The notes: generated from the sequence alone by a model not told the origin. Counted from the first letter of the stretch, positions 36,748-45,708 are shown. The stretch: DNA of 64,000 nucleotides from Coprococcus eutactus (GCF_025149915.1 NZ_CP102278.1:3048920-3112919), one strand, 5' to 3'. Translations and numbers: made by a program.

Positions 36748-38127
36748 ATGAACACAAGTACAATTTCTTCAAATTCCGAAGAGAGGATGGGCACGGCGCC
36801 GATATTTAAACTTATGCTCTCCATGGGCATTCCGACATTTGTGGCGCAGCTCATCAATCTCTTATACAACATAGTGGACAGAATATACATAGGACATATC
36901 CCGGAGATAGGCGCAGCATCCCTCACAGGAATCGGACTGTGTCTCCCGATCATCACCCTTGTAAGTGCATTCAGCGTGTTCGTGGGCGCGGGCGGAGCAC
37001 CTCTGGCTTCCATTGCTCTTGGTAAAGGCGACAGGGACAAGGCACAGCGCATCCTGTCAAATGGCGTAACCCTGCTCATCATATTTACAGTTATTGTTAT
37101 GGCTGTCATCTACACATTGAAGAAGCCGCTTCTGTATTTCTTCGGTGCCAGCGATGCCACCTATCCACATGCCGATGACTATCTGAGCATTTACCTTATA
37201 GGCACTATATTTGTCATGATCACCACCGGACTGAACACATTTATCACAGCCCAGGGGCAGGCAAAGACAGCCATGGCTTCAGTACTCATAGGTGCGATAT
37301 GCAACATCATTCTCGATCCGATATTCATATTTGCACTGAACCTCGGAATCAAGGGTGCGGCCATAGCAACCGTCATATCCCAAGCGATAAGCGCGGCATG
37401 GGTTATCAGATTTCTGACATCCGACAAGGCTAGTCTTCGCATATCAGCGCAGATGATGCGCCCGCAGGGCAAATTGATACTGTCCATCGCAGCTCTCGGT
37501 GTGTCACCATTTATCATGCAGGTCACGGAGAGCCTTATAACCATCGTGTTCACACATGGACTCCAGAAGTACGGCGATGACCTGTACGTGGGATCGTTCA
37601 CCATACTTCAGAGTATCATGCAGATTATATTTATCCCGATGAGCGGCTTCTCACAGGGAGTCCAGCCCATCATCAGCTACAACTACGGCAAGGGCAATGT
37701 AGCCAGAGTGAAGAAGACATGTACCATACTGATAACCATGTCCATCATAGTGTCATTTGTCCTGGCCGGCGCAGCATTCCTGTTCCCGTCTATGGCTGCC
37801 GGAATATTTACCTCGGATGAATCCCTCAAAGCACTCTGTGCAAAGGTTCTTCCGATATACATATTCGGAATGATGTTCTTTGGCATACAGAACGGATGTC
37901 AGCAGTCCTTCATATCCATGGGTCAGGCAGGCAAATCCCTTATATTTGCACTGCTGAGAAAGGTCATACTGATAATCCCACTCGCGATCATCCTGCCATA
38001 CTGCACACACTCAGTCATGAGCATTTACTACGCCGAGCCTATCAGCGACATAGTATCCGCCTTCTCCTGCGGCGCGACATTCCTGCTGACATTTAAGTCA
38101 ATGATGAAAGGCGCAGGGCAGAAGTAG
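36748..38127 (+). CDS. MATE-family multidrug/sodium antiporter
   Basis: 459 residues with twelve predicted membrane helices, the MepA-like branch of MATE exporters: MLSMGIPTFVAQLINLLYNIVDRIYIGHIP near the N-terminus (helix 1), IGHIPEIGAASLTGIG, and QGVQPIISYNYGKGN in the second half. It exports cationic compounds with Na+ or H+ exchange; the substrate is unknown. AAGGAG lies 5 bases before the ATG. First plus-strand gene after the trp operon and divergent from it. A remnant of another MATE gene lies just downstream on the opposite strand. Confidence 0.93.
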   Translation: MNTSTISSNSEERMGTAPIFKLMLSMGIPTFVAQLINLLYNIVDRIYIGHIPEIGAASLTGIGLCLPIITLVSAFSVFVGAGGAPLASIALGKGDRDKAQRILSNGVTLLIIFTVIVMAVIYTLKKPLLYFFGASDATYPHADDYLSIYLIGTIFVMITTGLNTFITAQGQAKTAMASVLIGAICNIILDPIFIFALNLGIKGAAIATVISQAISAAWVIRFLTSDKASLRISAQMMRPQGKLILSIAALGVSPFIMQVTESLITIVFTHGLQKYGDDLYVGSFTILQSIMQIIFIPMSGFSQGVQPIISYNYGKGNVARVKKTCTILITMSIIVSFVLAGAAFLFPSMAAGIFTSDESLKALCAKVLPIYIFGMMFFGIQNGCQQSFISMGQAGKSLIFALLRKVILIIPLAIILPYCTHSVMSIYYAEPISDIVSAFSCGATFLLTFKSMMKGAGQK

Positions 38128-38132
38128 TTATA

Positions 38133-38285
38133 TCATTTGCACTTAAATATTTCAATATTACAAATTTTCCTTCTAAGCAGCATCGTTCCCACCACGCACG
38201 ACACGATCCCCGTGATCGGGAATGCCCACCATATCAGTGATACATCTGCCTGACCGCCTAAGTTAGTTGGACTTACGCTGAAAAG
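38133..38285 (-). pseudogene. C-terminal remnant of a second MATE-family gene
   Basis: A 50-codon minus-strand frame, without start codon or ribosome site, reads LGGQADVSLIWWAFPITG then IVSCVVGTMLLRRK before a stop, which looks like the last helix and tail of a MATE or similar transporter. A stop (TAG) closes the frame upstream and a terminator lies before it. Likely what is left after deletion of an inverted neighbour. Confidence 0.5.
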
Positions 38286-38316
38286 CTACACACTAGAAAA
38301 TTTTTTATATACACAT

Positions 38317-38366
38317 AAAAAGCGAGTGACAAAACTGGATTTACGCAATCTTTGCCACTCGCTTTC
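38317..38366. terminator. Bidirectional terminator between the MATE region and the lipoprotein gene
   Basis: AAAGCGAGTG/CACTCGCTTT 10-bp stem extended by CAAA/TTTG with one mismatch. It lies 47 bases after the lipoprotein stop on the minus strand and could serve either direction. Confidence 0.65.
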
Positions 38367-38412
38367 GATGTGTATTATACTTTCTGTTCTTAAAAAAGTA
38401 AAGTTCTAAAAT

Positions 38413-39264
38413 TTATAATGGACTGAACATGTTATCCAGAATATCCTGATAATTTCTGTCTCCAAGAGTCTCTATGGCTATTGTCATCGCGTACTTTCCG
38501 TCATCTGATCTTACTATTACATTTGTCAGAGAGTACTCTGTTCCGGACATATCAGCCGTTGCTGTACATATGTAATGCTCTTCACCAAATACTGTACACT
38601 TGGAATAACCAGTCTCGATATTGCTTGCTTCAGCACCAATTCTACTTGCTGTAGATGTAACAACAGTATCCATCTGAGCAACAGTTGCCTTTGCTACTGT
38701 CTCCTCATCAGCCCACACATCATAACCGTAATTTCCGCCACCCTTAGGGGACTTTATTTTGAGCAGAATATAGTGTGTACCATCATTTGCACAGAATGCA
38801 TAATCGTTTCCTACCGTAAAGCTATTATCCAGATTATCCAATGCCCTCTGCACAGTCTCATTGCTATTGGAATCCTCCACAACCTCAGAGATATCGGTAG
38901 CAGACAGTAATGAACCTCTTGTCTGAATTCCATAGCTTCCTTCAAGGTTGATCTTAAATCCAAAATACGAATTCTCATAACCATTCTTGGTGTATACACC
39001 TACTATTGAAGGATCAGCCTCTGCCTCTTCACTGTCCTCTGTATCTTCCGCTGTGTCCTCCTCATCAATGGCGACCGAACTATCCTCAGTATCATCCGCT
39101 GTGTCCTGGATCTCAGTATCCTGCTCCTCTGTTGCTACTTCTGTCACAGACTCTGTCGTAGCGCTGGCTGCTGTAGTGTCAGAATTGTCACTTCCACCAC
39201 AACCCGTCAGTATCAATCCCATCACCATTGCTGCAACTACAATATAGCTTGTTCCCTTTTTCAT
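38413..39264 (-). CDS. Lipoprotein with acidic Thr/Glu/Asp-rich linker, function unknown
   Basis: 283 residues. Signal peptide with lipobox ILTGC, then an acidic low-complexity stretch (about 27-85, rich in Thr, Glu, Asp and Ala), then a folded domain of about 190 residues starting GVYTKNGYENSYFGFKINL, resembling secreted domains of unknown function in Clostridia that look like lipoprotein LpqN-type folds. GGAGG fits the ATG at 39264 (spacing 11) better than the ATG nine bases upstream (spacing 2). Own promoter and terminator. Confidence 0.8.
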   Translation of the reverse strand: MKKGTSYIVVAAMVMGLILTGCGGSDNSDTTAASATTESVTEVATEEQDTEIQDTADDTEDSSVAIDEEDTAEDTEDSEEAEADPSIVGVYTKNGYENSYFGFKINLEGSYGIQTRGSLLSATDISEVVEDSNSNETVQRALDNLDNSFTVGNDYAFCANDGTHYILLKIKSPKGGGNYGYDVWADEETVAKATVAQMDTVVTSTASRIGAEASNIETGYSKCTVFGEEHYICTATADMSGTEYSLTNVIVRSDDGKYAMTIAIETLGDRNYQDILDNMFSPL

Positions 39265-39306
39265 AATACTCATTTCCTCCTGAATGTTTAATTTTGCAAT
39301 GACTTC

Positions 39307-39334
39307 ATTATAAGAAAATGCCGGTGTCATTCAA
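39307..39334 (-). promoter_or_regulatory. Promoter of the lipoprotein gene with nearby palindrome
   Basis: Minus strand -35 TTGAAT (39334-39329), 16-base spacer, -10 TATAAT (39312-39307). About 20 bases further upstream the sequence GTTGCAGATCTCGCAAC followed by CAACCGGTGGTTG (about 39344-39371) contains nested inverted repeats, a candidate operator. Confidence 0.55.
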
Positions 39335-39483
39335 GCTAATTGTAGTTGCAGATCTCGCAACCGGTGGTTGCAGACCTTGATTTTACTGGATTTTATATGC
39401 GTCCACCATATACAGGGAATCCGCTGCTGGCACCATAGCCTGTGCAGTGTCAACATGTCTGTAACCTATCCTTATAACTCTAT

Positions 39484-39521
39484 AAAATAAAAATCTGTGT
39501 ACTATTTTATCAAGTACACAG
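39484..39521 (-). terminator. Intrinsic terminator of the EIIC-like gene
   Basis: Perfect 8-bp stem CTGTGTAC/GTACACAG, 11-base loop, then ATTTTTATTTT on the minus strand, about 120 bases after the stop at 39643. The rest of 39335-39642 holds no supported gene. Confidence 0.75.
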
Positions 39522-39642
39522 ACCTCTTTAATCCAATATCTATGCATGGATTTTTCTATAATCTTCAGCCCACCATATTTATCTTTTTCTGTTATCTTCT
39601 GTCTGATGGAGATAATTTTATCCACCGGATTTCAGCCAGTAT

Positions 39643-40737
39643 TTATGATAAAGTCATATCTCCATCCTTAACCCAGCCGAGTTTTCTCACCACCATATTG
39701 ATGAGTGGACAGAGAACTGCAGGAAGTACAAATGAGATAAGTATAAGTCCAATCCAGTCTATAGCTGTAACTGCTGACTTGGTTCCCGCCTCGATATCAT
39801 TCATCCATCCTGTGTACACTCCGATCTGTCCAACCAGACCACATGTACCCATACCTGATGATACAGGAGTTCCGTTCATCTGAAGCTTGAACAGACATGT
39901 TGCAAGAGGGCCTGTGATCGCAGATGTAACTATAGGTGCGATCCAGATTCTTGGGTTCTTTATGATGTTGCCCATCTGGAGCATGGATGTTCCTATTCCC
40001 TGTGAAACCAGTCCGCCCCACTTATTCTCTCTGAATGACATAACCGCAAAGCCCACCATCTGTGCACAGCATCCTGCCACAGCAGCACCGCCTGCCAGTC
40101 CTGTAAGTCCAAATGCCGCGCATATCGCAGCGGATGATATCGGAAGTGTAAGCGCCACACCGACGAGAACTGATACCGCAATACCCATCCAGAACGGCTG
40201 AAGGTTTGTAGCTAGCATGATGAGATCTCCGACCTTCATGGCTATGGCACCAAGTGTAGGTGCAAGAAGAGCAGACACAGCCACACCACTTCCGATGGTC
40301 ACCAGAGGTGTCACCAGTATATCTATCTTTGTCTCCTTTGAGACAACCTTTCCAAGCTCAGTTGCGATAACCGCAATAAAATAAACTGCCAGAGGACCAC
40401 CTGCGCCGCCCAGGGCATTTGCCGCAAATCCAACTGTTATCAGTGAGAACAATACAAGCTGTGGGGCATTAAGTGCATATCCTATAGCCACCGCCATCGC
40501 AGGTCCTGCCATAGCAGATGCGAGACCTCCTACTGTATAATCCGTTCCATTCACGGTCGCAACAACCGCTTTGAGAAATCCTACACCAAACTGATTGCCA
40601 AGTGTGTTCAGTATAGTTCCGATCAGCAGAGTGCAGAACAATCCCTGTGCCATGGCACCCAGGGCATCTATTCCGTATCTCTTGACACTGAACACAATGT
40701 CCTTCTTCTTCAAGAATCCTTTTACCTTTTCCATCAT
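39643..40737 (-). CDS. PTS EIIC-like membrane protein without partner domains
   Basis: 364 residues with about ten membrane helices, matching the small PTS_EIIC_2-type family: KRYGIDALGAMAQGLFCTLLIG at the start, FAANALGGAGGPLAVY, LPISSAAICAAFGLTGLAGGAAVAGCC, and NPRIWIAPIVTSAITGPLAT. Sugar transport by the PTS needs IIA and IIB partners, and none is nearby, so the role is open. Two ATGs are adjacent; AAGGAG suits either (4 or 7 bases). The pepD gene is 32 bases upstream on the same strand, likely an operon. Confidence 0.82.
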   Translation of the reverse strand: MMEKVKGFLKKKDIVFSVKRYGIDALGAMAQGLFCTLLIGTILNTLGNQFGVGFLKAVVATVNGTDYTVGGLASAMAGPAMAVAIGYALNAPQLVLFSLITVGFAANALGGAGGPLAVYFIAVIATELGKVVSKETKIDILVTPLVTIGSGVAVSALLAPTLGAIAMKVGDLIMLATNLQPFWMGIAVSVLVGVALTLPISSAAICAAFGLTGLAGGAAVAGCCAQMVGFAVMSFRENKWGGLVSQGIGTSMLQMGNIIKNPRIWIAPIVTSAITGPLATCLFKLQMNGTPVSSGMGTCGLVGQIGVYTGWMNDIEAGTKSAVTAIDWIGLILISFVLPAVLCPLINMVVRKLGWVKDGDMTLS

Positions 40738-40769
40738 TCTTCTCCTTATTGAAATTATATTGCTGTCAA

Positions 40770-42284
40770 TTACTTCAATTTCTCAAGTATACCAAGTGTA
40801 TACCTCCATGTTCTCTGTACACTGGCAACATCCATAGACTCTCTGCTGGTATGGATATTTTTCATATCCGGGCCAAATGATACGCAGTCCAGACCAGGCA
40901 GCTTACCGGCAAAAAGACCACACTCCACCCCGGCGTGAAGTGCCTGTATAACAGGCTTTCTTCCATACTGCTCTTCAAACACATCCACCATAATATCTCT
41001 GAGAGGAGAATCATGTCTGTACTCCCATGCAGGATAATCTCCCTGCACATCCAGATTTCCACCAGCCGAGACTGATACACATCGGAGCTGATCTATCAGA
41101 TTTTCCTTTTCAGACTGTACACTGCTTCTTACTGAAAAGCTTGCTGTGACCTCATCCTCAGTTGTCTTCAATATTCCAAGATTCAGCGATGTCTGCACAA
41201 GCCCTTCTATATCATTGCTCATCTTCTGAATTCCATTTGGCATCATCATAAGACTCCTGATAACTATATCCGATGACTTTTCTGTCATAACTCTGTTGAT
41301 CATGATTCTACCATACATATCGTTCTGCACATCATCCGCGTTATTATATGAACCCAGATCATCTGACAGATCCGTTTCTACTTTCACTACAAGCTCTGGA
41401 TCAGTATTTCCAAATTCATGCCTCAGAATCTTCTCATTCTTTTCCGCAGATTTTACAAAGTTATCCACATTCTCCGGATCAATACCCACATATGCCTCCG
41501 CCTTATTAGGTATTGCATTGTCCTTAAGACCGCCCTGTATAGATATCAGTCTATATGGAACATCCCTTCCTATATTATATAGAAGTCTTGCAAGCTGCTT
41601 GTCGGCATTTGCCCTCTGTTTTATGATCTCTACGCCGGAATGTCCACCGGTAAGACCCTCTACAATAATTTTCACAACTGAATGATCATCTTTTGCATTC
41701 TCATATTCAACCGGAATATGGCACGTAGCACACGCACCTCCGGCACATGACACCAGCAGGTACCCTTCATCCTCAGAATCCAGATTGAGCATGATCCGTG
41801 ACTTAAGTGGACTACAATCAATCGCCGCAGCTCCCAGCATTCCTATCTCCTCATCAACCGTAAATACACACTCAAGTGGCGGATGTGGTATATCATCGGC
41901 ATCCAGTATAGCCAGCGCAAATGCCACAGCTATCCCATCATCTCCACCAAGAGTGGTTCCGTCGGCGGATATCACTCCGTCCTCAAACACCAGTCTCAGT
42001 CCATCATGTTCAAAATCTATATCACAGTCCGTATCCTTCTCACATACCATATCCATATGTCCCTGCAGCATAACAGACGCGCTGTTCTCATATCCCGCAG
42101 TTCCATCCTTGAATATAATTACATTGTTGCTCCCGTCCTGTATAAATCTCAGATTTCTGTCTGTGGCAAACTTCACCAGATAATCACTTATCCTCTTTGT
42201 ATCAGACGATCCGTGTGGGATCCCGCATATCTCCTCAAAAAAACGAAACACTTCATTAGGTTCAATATTTGACAAAACTCCCAT
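40770..42284 (-). CDS. pepD: Aminoacyl-histidine dipeptidase (peptidase M20 family)
   Basis: 504 residues. Zinc dipeptidase of broad specificity that cleaves Xaa-His and other dipeptides. Metal motifs LQGHMDMV (His), LGGDDGIAVA (bridging Asp), VDEEIGMLGA (Glu pair) and a late HAGVECGLF. The lid domain has the GLTGGHSGVEI motif (residues about 215-225). AAGGAG lies 8 bases before the ATG. Followed by the EIIC-like gene, perhaps as a peptide-handling pair. Confidence 0.96.
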   Translation of the reverse strand: MGVLSNIEPNEVFRFFEEICGIPHGSSDTKRISDYLVKFATDRNLRFIQDGSNNVIIFKDGTAGYENSASVMLQGHMDMVCEKDTDCDIDFEHDGLRLVFEDGVISADGTTLGGDDGIAVAFALAILDADDIPHPPLECVFTVDEEIGMLGAAAIDCSPLKSRIMLNLDSEDEGYLLVSCAGGACATCHIPVEYENAKDDHSVVKIIVEGLTGGHSGVEIIKQRANADKQLARLLYNIGRDVPYRLISIQGGLKDNAIPNKAEAYVGIDPENVDNFVKSAEKNEKILRHEFGNTDPELVVKVETDLSDDLGSYNNADDVQNDMYGRIMINRVMTEKSSDIVIRSLMMMPNGIQKMSNDIEGLVQTSLNLGILKTTEDEVTASFSVRSSVQSEKENLIDQLRCVSVSAGGNLDVQGDYPAWEYRHDSPLRDIMVDVFEEQYGRKPVIQALHAGVECGLFAGKLPGLDCVSFGPDMKNIHTSRESMDVASVQRTWRYTLGILEKLK

Positions 42285-42453
42285 CTTTTACGCTCCTTTT
42301 TATGATATCAACCAACTATTATGCCTCTGATTATATATTTGACACCCGTCAATTTCAACTCACCTCAGAAATTTCATAGTGTCCGCCTTCGTTGACTTTG
42401 CACTCTCTTAATGATATATATTAATCAAATGCGTATCATCGCATAAAACATAG

Positions 42454-42477
42454 ATCGCACATACATATCTGTGCGAT
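42454..42477 (+). other. Hairpin just before the Mrp gene
   Basis: Perfect 8-bp stem ATCGCACA/TGTGCGAT with an 8-base loop, about 15 bases before the start codon, so it is in or next to the ribosome-binding region. Confidence 0.5.
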
Positions 42478-42492
42478 AGATTGGAGAGTATC

Positions 42493-43338
42493 ATGTCAGA
42501 AAATTGTACACATAATTGCAGCAGCTGTGGTCAGAGCTGTTCAAGCAGAACAGAACCACAGAGTCTTATCATAAATGCGCATCCAGACTCACACATAAAG
42601 CACATTATCGCTGTTGTAAGTGGAAAAGGCGGCGTTGGAAAATCATCAGTCACTTGTCAGCTCGCTGTTCTCATGCAGCGCATGGGATTTAAAACAGCCA
42701 TACTTGATGCCGATATAACAGGACCATCCATACCAAAGGCATTTGGTGTAAATAAAACACCCGAGGCAGAGGGAGATTATCTCTACCCTGATGAGACAAA
42801 GACAGGAATCAAGATAATGTCCGTAAATCTTCTCCTTGACGACGAGACAACCCCTGTTCTGTGGAGAGGTCCTATCATCGCCGGCACAGTAAAACAATTC
42901 TACTCAGATATCATATGGGGAGATGTAGACTACATGTTTATCGACTGTCCTCCTGGAACCGGGGATGTTCCGCTTACAATATTCCAGTCCATCCCTATAG
43001 ACGGCGTCGTGGTCGTCACAACTCCCCAGGATCTGGTCTCAGTCATAGTCGGAAAGGCCGTTCACATGGCGGACAGCATGAACATTCCAGTTATAGGAAT
43101 GATCGAAAATATGTCATATTTTGAATGTCCAGATTGTGGTAACAAACACTACATCTTTGGAAAGAGCAGACTTGAGGAAGTCATGAAGGAGCTTTATATC
43201 GGCAATGCCATAAGACTTCCTATCAACCCCAAACTGGCTGATCTCATGGATCAGGGAAATGTAGAAGATATGAATGCAAATGCTGACCTTCAGGAGATGG
43301 CTGATCTCATAAGCAGCTACGATCCTGATAAACTGTAA
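42493..43338 (+). CDS. Mrp/NBP35-type P-loop ATPase, Fe-S cluster carrier
   Basis: 281 residues. An N-terminal tail with CxxxCxxC-like spacing (CTHNCSSCGQSC), a deviant Walker A (GKGGVGKSS), Walker B-type FIDCPPGTGD, and a C-terminal CPDC motif. This family holds and transfers 4Fe-4S clusters to apo-proteins. GGAG lies about 8 bases before the ATG at 42493 (a TTG reading 12 bases earlier was rejected). It is 28 bases before a radical SAM gene that needs such a cluster, so cluster delivery to that partner is plausible. Confidence 0.92.
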   Translation: MSENCTHNCSSCGQSCSSRTEPQSLIINAHPDSHIKHIIAVVSGKGGVGKSSVTCQLAVLMQRMGFKTAILDADITGPSIPKAFGVNKTPEAEGDYLYPDETKTGIKIMSVNLLLDDETTPVLWRGPIIAGTVKQFYSDIIWGDVDYMFIDCPPGTGDVPLTIFQSIPIDGVVVVTTPQDLVSVIVGKAVHMADSMNIPVIGMIENMSYFECPDCGNKHYIFGKSRLEEVMKELYIGNAIRLPINPKLADLMDQGNVEDMNANADLQEMADLISSYDPDKL

Positions 43339-43366
43339 TAGATATGTAGTTATTATGGAGGTTTCT

Positions 43367-44281
43367 ATGGATATAGAAAAAATGCTTGAAAAATGCATAC
43401 TTTGTCCGAGGAAATGCGGCGTCAACAGAACAAATGGAAGCACAGGTGCCTGTCACACTGGGGAAAAAGTCAGGGTATCACGGGCTGCACTTCACATGTG
43501 GGAAGAACCTTGCATATCAGGTGAAAATGGATCAGGTGCCGTATTTTTTTCCGGTTGCGCTCTTGGATGCTGTTTCTGCCAGAACAAAGATATTTCCAGA
43601 GGCAGAGCAGGAAAAGAAATATCCATAGAAAGACTTTGCAACATATTTTTTGAACTTATGGATAAGGGTGCCAACAATATCAATCTTGTGACACCCGACC
43701 ACTATATTCCCCAGATTGTATCAGCCATAGATATGGCCCGCAAGAGAAACTTCCATCTCCCATTTGTCTACAATTGCAGTGGATACGAAACGGCCGATAT
43801 GATCCTGATGCTGGACGGATATATAGATGTATACCTTCCTGATTTCAAATTCATGTCGCCTGAGATAGCCTCCAGATACTGCAACACCCCTGATTATGCC
43901 AGCTACGCCAAACAATCCATAGCTGAGATGGTCAGGCAGTGCGGTGGAGCAAAGACAAACTTCAATCAGTATGGCATCATGCAAAAAGGTGTAATTGTAC
44001 GCCATCTGCAGCTTCCGGGACACATCGCTGACTCAAAATCAGTCATAACCTATCTGTATAACACATACGGCGACGATATCTACATAAGCATAATGAACCA
44101 ATACACTCCTATGGAGGGAATTGAGGAAGATTTTCCTGAACTCGGACACAAAATCGCACCTGAAGAATACGATGAGCTTGTGGATTATGCCATCGATATC
44201 GGCGTTGAAAATGGATTTATTCAGGAAGGTGACACAGCAGACGAAAGTTTTATCCCCGCATTTGACAATGAAGGCGTATAA
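43367..44281 (+). CDS. Radical SAM protein of the PflA-like (PflX) group
   Basis: 304 residues. N-terminal CILCPRKCGVNR motif typical of this group, then the 4Fe-4S motif GCALGCCFCQN with CxxxCxxC spacing (about residues 64-75), and GYETADMILML, LPDFKF and RHLQLPGH in the barrel. Related proteins are annotated as pyruvate formate-lyase activating-like or as putative glycyl-radical activators; the target is unknown as no glycyl-radical enzyme is present in the window. GGAGG fits the ATG at 43367 (5-base spacing). Operon with the Mrp ATPase. Confidence 0.88.
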   Translation: MDIEKMLEKCILCPRKCGVNRTNGSTGACHTGEKVRVSRAALHMWEEPCISGENGSGAVFFSGCALGCCFCQNKDISRGRAGKEISIERLCNIFFELMDKGANNINLVTPDHYIPQIVSAIDMARKRNFHLPFVYNCSGYETADMILMLDGYIDVYLPDFKFMSPEIASRYCNTPDYASYAKQSIAEMVRQCGGAKTNFNQYGIMQKGVIVRHLQLPGHIADSKSVITYLYNTYGDDIYISIMNQYTPMEGIEEDFPELGHKIAPEEYDELVDYAIDIGVENGFIQEGDTADESFIPAFDNEGV

Positions 44282-44320
44282 ATGATTGAGTATAAATAAT
44301 GATCTGTACATGTAAATAAA

Positions 44321-44372
44321 CCGTCATATAGGAATTCGTGTAAATACGATATCTGCATGACGGCTTATTTTA
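44321..44372 (+). terminator. Intrinsic terminator of the Mrp-radical SAM operon
   Basis: CCGTCAT/ATGACGG (44321-44327, 44357-44363) with a long partly paired loop, then CTTATTTTA on the plus strand. Confidence 0.55.
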
Positions 44373-44377
44373 TCGCA

Positions 44378-44417
44378 CAAAAAATGGATCAGCCGCAATT
44401 TATTGCAGTCAATCCAT
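44378..44417 (-). terminator. Terminator of tRNA-Lys copy 1
   Basis: Minus strand ATGGAT...ATCCAT stem with inner TGCAAT/ATTGC pairing, then TTTTTT. Almost the same sequence follows copy 2. Confidence 0.75.
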
Positions 44418-44424
44418 CTTGTAG

Positions 44425-44497
44425 TGGGCCGCCGGGGGCTCGAACCCCGCACACCCTGATTAAGAGTCAGGTGCTCTACCAAATGAGCTAGCGGCCC
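44425..44497 (-). tRNA. tRNA-Lys (CTT), copy 1
   Basis: 73 bases from GGGCCGC (5' end at 44497) to GCGGCCC plus discriminator A. Anticodon loop CTCTTAA gives anticodon CTT (codon AAG). TTCGAGC T-loop and GAGC D-stem are intact; CCA is not encoded. Promoter TTGCAT-17-TATACT at 44563-44535. Confidence 0.95.
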
Positions 44498-44534
44498 GTA
44501 TTCGTTTGCTTGCTGTGTTGTCACAACAAAATAA

Positions 44535-44563
44535 AGTATACATCAATCCAAAGAATAATGCAA
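44535..44563 (-). promoter_or_regulatory. Promoter of tRNA-Lys copy 1
   Basis: -35 TTGCAT (44563-44558), 17-base spacer, -10 TATACT (44540-44535), about 40 bases before the tRNA. Confidence 0.65.
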
Positions 44564-44602
44564 GTATTTTTTTACTCATTATTTTCAAATATTTGTTGTG
44601 AC

Positions 44603-44641
44603 AAAAAAATGGATCAGCCACAATTTATTGCAGTCAATCCA
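44603..44641 (-). terminator. Terminator of tRNA-Lys copy 2
   Basis: Near-copy of the hairpin after copy 1, with seven T on the minus strand. Confidence 0.75.
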
Positions 44642-44649
44642 CCTTAAAG

Positions 44650-44722
44650 TGGGCCGCCGGGGGCTCGAACCCCGCACACCCTGATTAAGAGTCAGGTGCT
44701 CTACCAAATGAGCTAGCGGCCC
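44650..44722 (-). tRNA. tRNA-Lys (CTT), copy 2
   Basis: Identical 73-base tRNA to copy 1, 225 bases upstream in the same orientation. Anticodon CTT. The whole promoter-tRNA-terminator unit is duplicated; the two transcripts are independent. Confidence 0.95.
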
Positions 44723-44764
44723 GTATTTGTTGTTTGCAATGTCGTAACCATCACAACAGATTAG

Positions 44765-44793
44765 AGTATACATTAGTTTATTTAATAATGCAA
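44765..44793 (-). promoter_or_regulatory. Promoter of tRNA-Lys copy 2
   Basis: -35 TTGCAT (44793-44788), 17-base spacer, -10 TATACT (44770-44765); the same boxes as copy 1 with a diverged spacer. Confidence 0.65.
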
Positions 44794-44889
44794 GCATTTT
44801 TTTATTTTTTTCTATATTTTTTTATATTCTGCCTCTAGCTTTTATTATAATCCTGATCTGTAAGTATTTGCATAACATTTTAATAAAAT

Positions 44890-44918
44890 TTGAATATCAT
44901 TTTTTGCTATGTTATTAT
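44890..44918 (+). promoter_or_regulatory. Probable promoter of trmB
   Basis: -35 TTGAAT (44890-44895), 17 bases, -10 TATTAT (44913-44918), about 65 bases before the start codon. Confidence 0.5.
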
Positions 44919-44982
44919 AATAAGGTATGTTCTAATATCATTCAGATTAGAAAAACCGATTATATGGAGATTATATATTATT

Positions 44983-45636
44983 ATGAGACTGAGAAATGTT
45001 AAAGGTTCAAGGGAAACCATTGCAGCAAATGACTTTGTTATCAAAGACGAAACCGAGATGAAAGGCAAGTGGCACGAGCTATTCGGCAACGACAACCCAA
45101 TACATATAGAGATAGGAATGGGCAAGGGGCAATTTATCATCGAGCTTGCCAAAAGAAATCCTGATATAAACTATCTGGGAATAGAGAAATACTCCAGCGT
45201 CCTTGTGCGCGCAATTGAAAAGCGAGAGCAGGAATTAGATTTGAACAACCTTTATTTTATACGAATGGATGCAGAATATATAACGGATGTATTTGACAAA
45301 GATGAGATAGACCGTATATACCTGAATTTCTCAGATCCATGGCCCAAGGACCGACATGCCAAGAGACGTCTCACATCCACACATTTTCTTGGATTATATG
45401 ATCAGTTTCTGGCACCTGAAGGCCGTGTTATTTTTAAAACTGACAACAGAGGGTTATTTGACTTCTCACTTGAGCAGGTACCTGAAGCCGGATGGATACT
45501 TGAAAACTACACTTACGACCTTCACAATTCCTCATATAACGAGGGGAATATCATGACAGAATACGAGACAAAGTTCTCAGCCATGGGTACTCCAATCAAC
45601 AGACTTGTAGCATACAGAGAAAAGAAGCAAAAATAA
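44983..45636 (+). CDS. trmB: tRNA (guanine-46-N7)-methyltransferase
   Basis: 217 residues, the family's usual length. SAM-dependent enzyme that makes m7G46 in tRNA variable loops. Motifs: IEIGMGKGQFI (SAM binding), YLGIEKYSS, LNFSDPWPKDRHAKRRL (substrate and catalytic region) and TEYETKF near the C-terminus. The start is taken at ATGAGACTGAG, as the family begins MRLRN; the ribosome site GGAG is distant (13 bases), and an N-terminal extension to 44890 would overlap the promoter. Confidence 0.95.
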   Translation: MRLRNVKGSRETIAANDFVIKDETEMKGKWHELFGNDNPIHIEIGMGKGQFIIELAKRNPDINYLGIEKYSSVLVRAIEKREQELDLNNLYFIRMDAEYITDVFDKDEIDRIYLNFSDPWPKDRHAKRRLTSTHFLGLYDQFLAPEGRVIFKTDNRGLFDFSLEQVPEAGWILENYTYDLHNSSYNEGNIMTEYETKFSAMGTPINRLVAYREKKQK

Positions 45637-45650
45637 GCAATAACCATTTG

Positions 45651-45679
45651 TTGACACACTGTTTTTGGTATACTACAAT
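45651..45679 (+). promoter_or_regulatory. Promoter of the histidine-kinase-like gene
   Basis: -35 TTGACA (45651-45656), 17-base spacer, -10 TACAAT (45674-45679), about 30 bases before the start codon. Close to consensus. Confidence 0.8.
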
Positions 45680-45708
45680 AAAAAATTATACAGGGAAAGG
45701 AGTATATC

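Noticed and set aside
39383..39625. Minus-strand open frame of 80 codons
   Set aside because: It starts with GTG without a ribosome site and includes the terminator hairpin of the EIIC-like gene.
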